Below are positions 24,450 through 32,737 of a stretch of DNA of 64,000 nt, piece after piece (within the stretch, counting starts at the first letter, position 1; every line of letters starts with the position of its first letter). The notes under the pieces are model-generated. The model did no database searches. It saw only the letters and a list, made by a program, of their open reading frames with translations, and was not told the origin of the DNA. The stretch lies in the NCBI RefSeq assembly GCF_013155365.1, contig NZ_JABJRA010000003.1:340844-404843 (forward strand), read 5' to 3'. This DNA is from Nocardioides sp. zg-DK7169 (GTDB lineage: Bacteria > Actinomycetota > Actinomycetes > Propionibacteriales > Nocardioidaceae). The translations under genes were made by a program, and so were the position numbers.

Positions 24450-26419
24450 GCCCGCGGGTGCGGATGGCGCTGCTCGCCGTCGGCGGCGGGCTCCTCGCGC
24501 TCGTCGCGTTCCTGCTCCTGGGCGGCGGTGCCCCCGAGGCCCCGCCCGCCGGCCTGCCGGACCCCGGCGCGCTCAGCGGCTGGGGGGTGCCGGTCCTCGG
24601 CTACGTCTCGATCGGCCTCGGCGTCGCCGTCGTCGGCGCGCTGCTGGTCCCGGTGCTCACCGCGGCCGGGCCACGCAGCGAGCTGAGCGGCCGCGCGTTC
24701 CGCGCCGTCGCCTCGGTGCGCTGGCTGGCGGCCGCATGGCTGGTGGTCTGCCTGACCGAGATCGTGCTCACCTACTCCGACCTGTTCGCGGTGCCGCTGC
24801 GCAACGTCCGCCCGGGCACGGTGTGGGACTTCGCCCTCCAGTCCGACCAGGGCCGGGTGCTGCTCGTGCAGGCCGCGGCGGCGCTGGTGCTCGCCGTCGC
24901 CTGCCGCTGGGTGCTCGCGGTCCGCGAGTCGGCGTTCCTGCTGGTGCTCGCCGTCCTCGCCAACCTGCCGGGCGTCCTGACCGGGCACTCCGCCTCCTCC
25001 GGCAGCCACGACACCGCCGTGATCGCGCTGGCCCTGCACGTCGGGCCGGTCACCGTCTGGGCCGGCGGCCTGGTCGCCCTCGCCTGGTTCCTGCGCGAGC
25101 CCTCCGAGGCGCGCTCGCGCGCCGCGCGCCGCTTCTCCGGGCTCGCCGCCTGCTGCCTGGGGCTCACGCTGGCCTCCGGCGTCGTGAGCGCCCTGGTGCG
25201 CCTGGACTCCCCCGTGGACCTCTTCACCACGGCGTACGGCGCGGGCGTGCTGGCCAAGACCGCCGCCCTCGCGCTGCTGTGCGTGGTGGCGCTGCGGGCC
25301 CGGCGCACGCTCGTGGAGCGCGAGCCGTCGGCGAGCGGGGTCCGCGACCTCGCCCCGCTGGTCGGCCTCGAGCTCGTGCTGATGTCCGTGGCCGCCGGCC
25401 TCGGCGTCGCCCTGGGCCGCACCCCTCCCCCGGTCGGCGAGCCGTTCCGCACCGGCGCCGAGAGCCTGCTCGGCGGCCCGCTGCCGGACCCGCCGAGCGT
25501 GGGCAACCTGCTGCTGTCCTTCACGCCCTCGGGCATCGGGCTCGCGGTCGTGCTGCTCGGCACCGCCGGGTACATCGCCGGCATCGTCGCCGTGCGCCGC
25601 CGGGGCGGGCGCTGGCACGCCGGCCGGACCGTGTCGTGGTTCGTGGGCCTGCTGCTCGTCGCGTACACGACCCTCGGCGGCCTGGCGGTCTACTCCGAGG
25701 TCATGTTCAGCGCCCACATGGCCGCCCACATGGTGCTCTCGATGGTCGCCCCGATCTTCCTGGTCGTCGGCGCTCCGGTCACCCTGGCGCTGCGCGCCCT
25801 GCCCGGCGCCGACGTCCCCGGGGGCCACGGCCCGCGCCAGTGGCTCTCCTCGGTCCTCCGCTCGCGCCCGGCCCGCTTCCTGACCCACCCGCTGGTCGCC
25901 GCGGTGATCTTCGTGGGCAGCCTCTACGCCGTCTACATGACCGGCGTCTTCGAGGCGCTGATGCAGAACCACCTCGGCCACGCCTTCATGGAGCTGCACT
26001 TCCTGATCGCGGGCTACCTCTACTTCGAGGTGCTCGTCGGCGACGCCCCGGTGCCGCACCGGCCCTCCTACCTGGCCCGGCTCGGCCTGATGCTGCTGGT
26101 CACCCCGTTCCACGCGTTCTTCGCGATCGCGCTGATGAGCGCGGACACCGTCGTGGCCGGCGACTACTACGCGATGCTCGACCGCGGCTTCGCCACCGAT
26201 CTGGCCCACGACCAGTACGTCGGCGGCTCGCTCACCTGGGCGCTCGGCGAGATCCCGCTGCTGATCGTGATGGTGGTGCTGCTGTTCCAGTGGTTCCGCA
26301 GCGACACCCGCGACGCCGACCGGCACGACCGGCAGTCCTCGCGCGACGCCGACGCGGACCTGGAGGCCTACAACCGGATGCTCGCCGGGCTCGCCGAGCA
26401 CGACCGGACCTCCCGATGA
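24446..26419 (+). CDS. CopD copper-transport / CtaG cytochrome oxidase assembly fusion
   Basis: A 657-residue polytopic protein. The N-terminal half (about 85-335) matches the CopD copper import domain (HSASSGSHDTAVIALALHVG; TVWAGGLVALAWFLREPSEA). The C-terminal half (about 385-620) matches the caa3-type CtaG domain (MFSAHMAAHMVLSMVAPIFL; LGHAFMELHFLIAGYLYFEV) with conserved His pairs. The fusion is common in actinobacteria and links copper uptake to CuA/CuB assembly of cytochrome c oxidase. It is the third gene of a VKOR-copC-copD/ctaG run with overlapping junctions. The cytoplasmic C-terminus is Asp/Arg-rich. Confidence 0.93.
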   Translation: MSPRVRMALLAVGGGLLALVAFLLLGGGAPEAPPAGLPDPGALSGWGVPVLGYVSIGLGVAVVGALLVPVLTAAGPRSELSGRAFRAVASVRWLAAAWLVVCLTEIVLTYSDLFAVPLRNVRPGTVWDFALQSDQGRVLLVQAAAALVLAVACRWVLAVRESAFLLVLAVLANLPGVLTGHSASSGSHDTAVIALALHVGPVTVWAGGLVALAWFLREPSEARSRAARRFSGLAACCLGLTLASGVVSALVRLDSPVDLFTTAYGAGVLAKTAALALLCVVALRARRTLVEREPSASGVRDLAPLVGLELVLMSVAAGLGVALGRTPPPVGEPFRTGAESLLGGPLPDPPSVGNLLLSFTPSGIGLAVVLLGTAGYIAGIVAVRRRGGRWHAGRTVSWFVGLLLVAYTTLGGLAVYSEVMFSAHMAAHMVLSMVAPIFLVVGAPVTLALRALPGADVPGGHGPRQWLSSVLRSRPARFLTHPLVAAVIFVGSLYAVYMTGVFEALMQNHLGHAFMELHFLIAGYLYFEVLVGDAPVPHRPSYLARLGLMLLVTPFHAFFAIALMSADTVVAGDYYAMLDRGFATDLAHDQYVGGSLTWALGEIPLLIVMVVLLFQWFRSDTRDADRHDRQSSRDADADLEAYNRMLAGLAEHDRTSR

Positions 26420-26453
26420 GCGCCCGCGGGCCGCGGTGCGGCAGGCTTGAACC

Positions 26454-27125
26454 ATGACTTCGGCGCCGTCCCCCGCACCCGACGCAGCAGCACCCGCCGA
26501 CACCGGTGAGCGGCTGGCCGCCTGGCTCGAGGAGCTCGGGCTGGTCGAGGCGCTCCGCGGCGCCGGGCTGCCCACGATGACCCGCGACTGCCACGGCCGC
26601 GCGGTGTGGACCGACCCGCGCACCGGCGCGCAGCTCAGCGCCGAGCAGCTCGCCGACCTGGACCGCCAGCTGCACAGCGAGGGCAGCGAGCCCGAGCACG
26701 CCGTACCGGTGCCGCTGCTGCAGCTCGCCCAGCGCGCGCGGGTGCGCGGCCAGCTGCTGGCCAGCCGGTGGTTCACCTACGAGTCGCTGGCCGAGCAGCG
26801 CGGCTCCTCGGTCGACGCCGCCCGCTTCAGCATCCACAAGGCCGCCTCCCAGCACCGGCTGCTCATCCTCACCGAGGCCGAGCGGGTGCTGGTGCCGGCG
26901 TTCCAGCTCGACGCCGAGGGCCAGGTGCGCCCCGAGCTGCTGCCCGTCCTCGAGCCGCTGCTCGCCGCGCGCATGGACCCCTGGACCGCCTGGGGCTGGC
27001 TGACCCGCCCCGCGGCACTCCTGGGCGGGCTGGTCCCCGAGCAGGCGGCCGCCGACCCCGACGAGGCGCCGCTGGTGCTGCACGCCGCGGTGCGACTGGC
27101 CGAGAAGGTCACCGCCGGGTCCTGA
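26454..27125 (+). CDS. Unknown protein with possible DNA-binding / MbcA-type domains
   Basis: A 223-residue soluble protein. The central part (about 85-130, RWFTYESLAEQRGSSVDAAR) looks like a helix-turn-helix. The end (about 175-223, DPWTAWGWLTRPAALLGGLV) resembles the C-terminal toxin-binding region of Xre/MbcA/ParS-type antitoxins, though similarity is by eye only and no toxin gene is adjacent. It begins 34 bp after the CopD-CtaG gene and may share its transcript. No firm function. Confidence 0.6.
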   Translation: MTSAPSPAPDAAAPADTGERLAAWLEELGLVEALRGAGLPTMTRDCHGRAVWTDPRTGAQLSAEQLADLDRQLHSEGSEPEHAVPVPLLQLAQRARVRGQLLASRWFTYESLAEQRGSSVDAARFSIHKAASQHRLLILTEAERVLVPAFQLDAEGQVRPELLPVLEPLLAARMDPWTAWGWLTRPAALLGGLVPEQAAADPDEAPLVLHAAVRLAEKVTAGS

Positions 27126-27153
27126 CCGGTCCTCTGCCCAGCGGGTCGGCCGG

Positions 27154-28887
27154 TCAGCGCGCCGACCAGGCCGACCAGAGCCGGGCGTAGCGCCCGCCGG
27201 CGGCCACGAGCTCCTCGTGGGTGCCCAGCTCGACCGCGACGCCGTCCTCGAGGACGAGCACCCGGTCGGCGTCGCGGGCCTGCACGAGCCGGTGCGCGAT
27301 GGTGATCGTGGTGCGTCCCTCGGTCACGGCCCGGGCGGCCGACTCGAGGGCCCGCGCGCCCGCGGAGCCCGCCTCGGCGGTGGCCTCGTCGAGGACCACC
27401 ACCCACGGGTCGGCGAGCAGCACCCGGGCGAGGGCGACCTGCTGGGCCTGCGCGGGCGTGAGCGGTACGGCGCCGCCGCCCGCCTCGCTGTCCGCGCCGT
27501 CGGGCAGCGCCGCGACCCAGCCCCAGGCGCCGACGGCCACCAGCACCGCGTCGACCTCCTCGGGGGTCGCGTCGGGGCGGGCGAGCAGCAGGTTGTCGCG
27601 CACGCTGCCGGCGAAGACGTGGACCTCCTGGGTCACCGTCGCCACCACGGGGCGTCCGGGGAGCGCGGCGTCCGCGACGGCGACGCCGCCGACCCGCACG
27701 CTCCCGGCGCTGGGCACCACGCGGCCGGCGACGACCGAGCCGAGGGTGCTCTTGCCGGCCCCGCTGCTGCCGACGACCGCCAGCCGCTCGCCCGGCGCGA
27801 TCTCCAGGTCGACGCCGCGCAGGGCGGCGTGCCCGCCGTCGTACACGTGCCCGACGCCGCTGAGCGAGACCCCGCCGTCCGCGGGCGCGAGCGCGGCCCC
27901 GGGGGCGCGCGGCGGCAGGAGCGCCACCCCGGCGAGGCGGGTGAGCGAGGCGCCGGCCGACTGCACCTCGTCGAAGAGGAACAGCACCGCGCCGATCGGG
28001 TTGAACAGCCGGTGGAAGTACAGCGCCGCCGTGGTCACCGCTCCGACCGTCGCCACGTCGGCGCGCACCACGAGGAACCCGGTGGTGAGCACCAGCAGCA
28101 GCCCGATCGCCTCGGCGCGGTTGGTCCGCCCGCCGAAGCGCATCAGCAGGTCGAAGACGTCGATGGAGATCCGCGCCGAGCGCCACGAGGCCTGCGCGAT
28201 CCGCTCCTGCTGCTGGGGGGCGACGCCGAGCGCGCGCAGCGGCCGGCTGCCGTGGACGCCGGCGAGGAGCGCCTCGGCCCGGTCGCCGTTCGCCTCGCGC
28301 TCGCGGCGGTAGTAGGGCCCGGAGCGGGGCAGGTACCAGCGCAGCGCGACCACGAAGGCCGGCGCCGCGGCGAGACCGGCGAGGCCCAGGCGCCAGTCGA
28401 GGGCGAGCAGGCCGCCGAGGGTGAACAGGATCGCCATCGCGGAGTTGACCACGAGCGGCACGGCCTCGGTCAGCGACGCGGCCACCACCCGGACGTCGTC
28501 GCTCACCCGGGCGAGCAGGTCGCCGCTGCCGGTGGCCTCGAGCTCCTCGGTGTCGAGGTGCAGGGCTCGGTCGAGCACGTCCTCGCGCAGCTCGGCCAGC
28601 GCCGGCTCCGCGGCCCGGGCGAGCGCGGCCACCGAGAGGGCGGTGGCCGCCGCGGTGACCAGCGCCGCGACGCCGATCCAGGCGGCCGCGGTGAGGACCT
28701 GGCCGGTGGTGCCGCCGGTCCCGACCAGGTCGGCGATGCGTCCCAGCTGCCAGGGGGCGACCAGGCCGGCGGCGCCGGCCAGCGCGAACATGCTCGCGCT
28801 GAGCGCGAAGGTCCAGCGTCGCCGGGCGAGCAGTCGGCGCGCCAGCGCGTAGGCCTCGCGGGCGCTGGAGACGGGCAGGCGGGTCAT
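27154..28887 (-). CDS. ABC half-transporter, IrtB-like (catalytic NBD, degenerate signature)
   Basis: A 577-residue half-transporter with an N-terminal six-helix exporter-fold domain (about 20-310) and a C-terminal ATPase. Walker A (VVGSSGAGKST), Walker B with its glutamate (WVVVLDEAT) and the H-loop (TITIAHRL) are intact. The ABC signature is lost: LTPAQAQQVALAR replaces LSGGQ, and the D-loop is AEAGS. The partner at 28884-30692 has the opposite defects, so the two must pair to build one working ATP site. The ATG overlaps the partner's stop by 4 bp. The cluster with a siderophore-interacting protein and an iron box suggests import of ferric siderophore, as in mycobacterial IrtAB. Confidence 0.9.
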   Translation of the reverse strand: MTRLPVSSAREAYALARRLLARRRWTFALSASMFALAGAAGLVAPWQLGRIADLVGTGGTTGQVLTAAAWIGVAALVTAAATALSVAALARAAEPALAELREDVLDRALHLDTEELEATGSGDLLARVSDDVRVVAASLTEAVPLVVNSAMAILFTLGGLLALDWRLGLAGLAAAPAFVVALRWYLPRSGPYYRREREANGDRAEALLAGVHGSRPLRALGVAPQQQERIAQASWRSARISIDVFDLLMRFGGRTNRAEAIGLLLVLTTGFLVVRADVATVGAVTTAALYFHRLFNPIGAVLFLFDEVQSAGASLTRLAGVALLPPRAPGAALAPADGGVSLSGVGHVYDGGHAALRGVDLEIAPGERLAVVGSSGAGKSTLGSVVAGRVVPSAGSVRVGGVAVADAALPGRPVVATVTQEVHVFAGSVRDNLLLARPDATPEEVDAVLVAVGAWGWVAALPDGADSEAGGGAVPLTPAQAQQVALARVLLADPWVVVLDEATAEAGSAGARALESAARAVTEGRTTITIAHRLVQARDADRVLVLEDGVAVELGTHEELVAAGGRYARLWSAWSAR

Positions 28888-30692
28888 CGCAGCACCGCCG
28901 CGCGGTAGCGCTCGTCCGCGCCGAGGTCGTGGTGGCGGCCCTTCCCGAGGACCTTGCCCTCGCGCAGGTGGACCACGAGGTCGGCGCGCGCCAGGAGCGC
29001 GGGGCTGCTGGTGAGCACGACGGTGGTGCGCGCGGCACCGCCGCCGTGGCGCAGCTCGTGCAGGCCGTCGGCGATGCGCGCCTCGGTGACCGCGTCGACG
29101 GCGGTGGTGGGGTCGTGCAGCACCAGGATCCCGGGGTCCACGGCGAGCGCCCGAGCCAGGCCGAGGCGCTGGCGCTGGCCTCCGGAGAGCGTCGTGCCCC
29201 CGACCCGGACGTGCTCCTCGAGCCCGGCGGGACCCTGGGCCACCACCTCGTCGGCGGCCGAGGCGCGCAGCACCCGGGCGAGCCGGTCGGCGTCCAGGAC
29301 GCCGTGGGGGTCGACGTTGCTGCGCATGGTCCCGTCGAAGAGCTCGACGTGGTGGTCCACGACCAGCAGCTCGGCGTGCAGCTCGGCGACGTCGAGGTCG
29401 GCCACCGGGCGGCCGCCGACGAGCACGACTCCCTCGTCGGGCACCGCCTCGCCGCGCAGCAGCGCGAGCAGTGCGGCCGCGTCGGCCGGGTCCTCGGCCA
29501 CCACCGCGACCCAGGCGCCCGGCTCGGCGACGAGCGTGAGGTCGCGCAGCGGGCCGTGGGAGACCGCGCGCAGCGCGAGCGAGGGGGTCGCGACGACCGG
29601 CACGGCGCCGCTGGCGGGTGCCTCGCCCTGCTCGTCGCGGGTGGCGAGCACCAGCGGCGGCGTGGCGAGGAAGTCCACGATCCGCGCGGCCGAGGCACGT
29701 GACTGGGCCAGCTGGGCGACCAGGAAGGTCAGCATCCGCAGCGGCTCGCCGAGGAACTGGCTGATGCCGACCACGGCGACGAACTCGCCGACGCCGATGT
29801 CGCCGTTCACGGCGCGGACGCCCGCGACGAGCGCCACCACGGCGAGGAACACCCCGCTCAGGCCCTCGGTCATCCCCTGCATCACGCCCTCCCAGCGGGC
29901 GGCGCCGACGCTGGCGGTGGCAGCCTGCTGGCTGTGGCGCCGGTAGCGGGCCTGGGCGGCGTCCTCGCCGGCGACGCCCTTGAGCGGCCGGATGCCGCGC
30001 ACCAGGTCGCTGGCGATGCCGGCCGCCTCGCCGAGCGCCTCCTGGCGCACCGCGCTGCGCTTGGCCAACCGCGGGGAGAGCAGCTGGGTGGCGACCAGCA
30101 CGCAGGGCACGCCCACGAGCACGACGACGGCGAGCACCAGGTCGATCGCCGCGAGCACGACGGCGCTCACCAGGAGGCCCACCGCGCCGGCGACGGTGAA
30201 CATCAGCTGACGTACGACGAAGGCGACCATCTCGGCGTCCGCGGTCGCGATGCTCACGACGTCGCCGGGCAGCCGGTCGGAGCGGGCCCCGCGTCCGGAC
30301 AGGACGTGGGCGGAGACCTCGGTGCGCAGCGCGTGGGACTCGGTGTGCAGGGCGCGGTTGCCCATCCGCGCGCCGAAGCGGTAGGAGAGGCTGAGCACCA
30401 CGAAGTGCAGCGCGAAGACGCCCGCCCACAGCAGCATCTGCGCCACGTCGCCGGTGACGACCGCACGGTCGATGACCACGCCGATCAGCACCGGGACCAT
30501 CAGCTCGGCGACCTGCCAGACGGTGACCAGCGCGGAGGCGCCGGCCAGGGAGCGGGCGTGGCGGCGCACCGTGCGGCGCAGCAGCGCGCCCGCAGTCGCC
30601 GGCGGCGCCGCGGTCAGGTCCGGGGCGGGGGGCGGCTCGGGGAGTCGGCCCTCGACGTCGGGCGCGGTCCGGGCGCCGGTGCGGGTGCTCAA
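28884..30692 (-). CDS. ABC half-transporter, IrtA-like (degenerate Walker A, intact signature)
   Basis: A 602-residue half-transporter with an exporter-fold membrane domain (about 55-340) and an ATPase domain. The P-loop is destroyed (GAWVAVVAEDPADAAALLAL, no GxxGxGKST). Walker B reads ILVLHDPTTAVD with Pro in place of the catalytic Glu, and the H-loop His is Ser (VVLTSSPALL). The signature LSGGQRQRLGLARAL is perfect. A TTG start at 30692 is inferred: it overlaps the stop of the siderophore-interacting protein as TTGA, and the first in-frame ATG lies inside a membrane helix. In mycobacteria the flavin domain is fused to IrtA; here it is a separate protein just upstream. Confidence 0.88.
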   Translation of the reverse strand: MSTRTGARTAPDVEGRLPEPPPAPDLTAAPPATAGALLRRTVRRHARSLAGASALVTVWQVAELMVPVLIGVVIDRAVVTGDVAQMLLWAGVFALHFVVLSLSYRFGARMGNRALHTESHALRTEVSAHVLSGRGARSDRLPGDVVSIATADAEMVAFVVRQLMFTVAGAVGLLVSAVVLAAIDLVLAVVVLVGVPCVLVATQLLSPRLAKRSAVRQEALGEAAGIASDLVRGIRPLKGVAGEDAAQARYRRHSQQAATASVGAARWEGVMQGMTEGLSGVFLAVVALVAGVRAVNGDIGVGEFVAVVGISQFLGEPLRMLTFLVAQLAQSRASAARIVDFLATPPLVLATRDEQGEAPASGAVPVVATPSLALRAVSHGPLRDLTLVAEPGAWVAVVAEDPADAAALLALLRGEAVPDEGVVLVGGRPVADLDVAELHAELLVVDHHVELFDGTMRSNVDPHGVLDADRLARVLRASAADEVVAQGPAGLEEHVRVGGTTLSGGQRQRLGLARALAVDPGILVLHDPTTAVDAVTEARIADGLHELRHGGGAARTTVVLTSSPALLARADLVVHLREGKVLGKGRHHDLGADERYRAAVLR

Positions 30693-31525
30693 GGACGATC
30701 GGCGGTGCTGTCGGCGCCGGTGGCGGCGTCCAGGTCGGCGTCCATCGAGGCGACGAAGTCCGCCTTCACCGCGCGCCAGGCCTCGTCGGTCATCGTGCGG
30801 CGCCAGTACGGCGAGCAGGACATCGCGGAGCGGTCCATCCCGCGCTCGGCGAGCAGGTGGCGGCGCAGGCCGCGGATCTCGTCGGCCTCTCCGTGCACGA
30901 AGACGTCCGCGCGGCCCGCGGGCAGCTCCAGCGCGGCCACCGCGTCCAGCAGCAGCCGCGCGGGCTCCTCGGCGCCGCGGCGGTGCAGCCAGCGCAGGTC
31001 GAGGCGGCCCGGGGTCTCCAGCGCCAGCTCGTGCTCGGCGTCGTCGCACACCAGACGCACCACGACGGTGCGCCCGGCCGGGACGGCGCCCAGCGAGGCG
31101 GCGATCGCCGGGAGGGCGGACTCGTCCCCGGCGAACAGGTACCAGTCGGCGCCCGGGTCGGGCGTGTAGCCGCTGCCGGGGCCCTCGAAGACCAGGACGT
31201 CGCCGGGGCGGGCGTGCCTGGCCCAGGGGCCGGCGACGCCCTCGTCGCCGTGGACCACGAAGTCGATGGTGAGCAGCCGGCGGGTGCCGTCCCAGGCCCG
31301 CACGGTGTAGCGGCGCCGGGCCGGCCACCACTCGCGGGCGTGCTCGGCGCGCACCGCCTTGGGGTCGAACACCGCGTCGTACGGCGCGCCGGACGGCGCG
31401 ATCGCGAGGTTGAGGTAGGCGTCGGTCGCGGCCGGCATCTCGAAGCCGTCCAGACCCTCCCCGCCGAGCACGACCCGCACGATCGAGGGCGTGATCTGCT
31501 CGGTGGACTCCACTCGTCCGTACAT
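30689..31525 (-). CDS. Siderophore-interacting protein (FAD-dependent ferric reductase)
   Basis: A 278-residue SIP/ViuB-family flavoprotein that reduces Fe(III)-siderophore to free Fe(II) in the cytoplasm. It has the FAD-binding motif RRRYTVRAWD, the GPWARHARPGD segment, and the NAD(P)H-side motif YLFAGDESALPAIAASLG, ending with the family's SPYWRRTMTDEAW. It is first in a leftward operon with two ABC half-transporters, with TTGA coupling to the next gene. An IdeR/DtxR-like box lies 29 bp upstream of its ATG, consistent with derepression under iron limitation. Confidence 0.94.
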   Translation of the reverse strand: MYGRVESTEQITPSIVRVVLGGEGLDGFEMPAATDAYLNLAIAPSGAPYDAVFDPKAVRAEHAREWWPARRRYTVRAWDGTRRLLTIDFVVHGDEGVAGPWARHARPGDVLVFEGPGSGYTPDPGADWYLFAGDESALPAIAASLGAVPAGRTVVVRLVCDDAEHELALETPGRLDLRWLHRRGAEEPARLLLDAVAALELPAGRADVFVHGEADEIRGLRRHLLAERGMDRSAMSCSPYWRRTMTDEAWRAVKADFVASMDADLDAATGADSTADRP

Positions 31526-31553
31526 GGCACCGCTTTCCTGAGACGTGAGGCAC

Positions 31554-31572
31554 TTAGGTTAGCCTCACCAAT
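31554..31572. promoter_or_regulatory. IdeR/DtxR-type iron box
   Basis: TTAGGTTAGCCTCACC and three following bases match most of the 19-bp consensus TTAGGTTAGSCTAACCTAA, with the left half perfect. It lies between the divergent siderophore-interacting protein (start 31525) and the ferric-siderophore binding protein (start 31706), so one site could repress both operons when iron is plentiful. Confidence 0.75.
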
Positions 31573-31705
31573 CGCAGGCGTCGCCGCGGGGCGGCCCGGG
31601 TCCGCCCGGACGAGCCTCGCCCGCGCCTCTCCCCGCAGCTGCGTCATCCCCCGCGACCACCCCCGATCCACCCCCCGTGATCCCCGAGCCCCGAAGGACA
31701 CCCAC

Positions 31706-32737
31706 GTGCGTCCCCTCCGACTTCTCGCCGGCACCGTCGGCGTCACCGCACTCCTGCTCACCGGCTGCTCCTCCGCCGAGAGCGACGACGACACCGGCAG
31801 CGACAAGGCCACGGGCAGCGACGCGTCGTACCCGATCACCATCGAGCACGCCCTCGGCACCACCGAGATCCCGGAGGCGCCCGAGCGGGTCGCCACGGTG
31901 AACTGGGCCAACCACGAGGTTCCGCTGGCGCTCGGCGTGGTGCCGGTCGGCATGGCCGCGGCCAACTTCGGCGACGACGACGGCGACGGCGTGCTTCCCT
32001 GGGTGGCCGACCGGCTCGAGGAGCTCGACGCGGAGACCCCGGTGCTCTTCGACGAGACCGACGGCATCGACTTCGAGGCCGTCGCGGACACCGCCCCCGA
32101 CGTGATCCTCGCGGCGTACTCCGGGCTGACCCAGGAGGACTACGACACCCTCAGCGAGATCGCCCCGGTCGTCGCCTACCCCGAGGCCCCCTGGTCCACC
32201 GACTGGCGCGAGATGATCACGCTCAGCAGCCAGGCGATGGGCCTGGCCGAGGAGGGCGAGGAGCTCGTCGACGACCTCGAGGGCGAGATCGCCGACACCG
32301 TCGCCAAGCACGAGGGCCTGGCCGGCAAGGGCGCGATGTTCCTGACCCACGTCGACACCACCGACCTCAGCGAGGTCAGCTTCTACACCACCCACGACAC
32401 CCGGGCGCGCTTCTTCGAGGACCTCGGCCTGGCGACGCCGAAGAGCATCGCCACCGCGTCGGCGAAGACCGACCAGTTCAGCCTGACCCGCAGCGCCGAG
32501 CAGGTCGACGCCCTCGACGACGTCGAGCTGATCGTCACCTACGGCGACGAGTCCCTCGTCAAGGCCCTCGAGAGCGACCCGCTGCTGTCGAAGATGCCGG
32601 CCGTCGAGAACGGCGCGATCGTGCTGCTGCCCAACAACCCGCTGGGCACCGCCGCCAACCCGACGCCGCTGTCGATCTCCTACGTGCTCGACGACTACGT
32701 CACCATGCTCGCCGAGGCCAGCGCCGACACCCAGTGA
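31706..32737 (+). CDS. Ferric-siderophore substrate-binding lipoprotein
   Basis: A 343-residue FepB/FhuD-class binding protein. It has a lipoprotein signal (MRPLRLLAGTVGVTALLLTG with the lipobox Cys), an Asp/Ser-rich linker, and two lobes (PERVATVNWANHEVPLALGV; APDVILAAYSGLTQEDYDTL; ENGAIVLLPNNPLGTAANPT). The GTG at 31706 follows GAAGGA. It heads a four-gene rightward operon with two FecCD permeases and an ATPase, all junctions overlapping by GTGA. Control by the iron box at 31554 is likely. The siderophore type is not evident. Confidence 0.92.
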   Translation: MRPLRLLAGTVGVTALLLTGCSSAESDDDTGSDKATGSDASYPITIEHALGTTEIPEAPERVATVNWANHEVPLALGVVPVGMAAANFGDDDGDGVLPWVADRLEELDAETPVLFDETDGIDFEAVADTAPDVILAAYSGLTQEDYDTLSEIAPVVAYPEAPWSTDWREMITLSSQAMGLAEEGEELVDDLEGEIADTVAKHEGLAGKGAMFLTHVDTTDLSEVSFYTTHDTRARFFEDLGLATPKSIATASAKTDQFSLTRSAEQVDALDDVELIVTYGDESLVKALESDPLLSKMPAVENGAIVLLPNNPLGTAANPTPLSISYVLDDYVTMLAEASADTQ

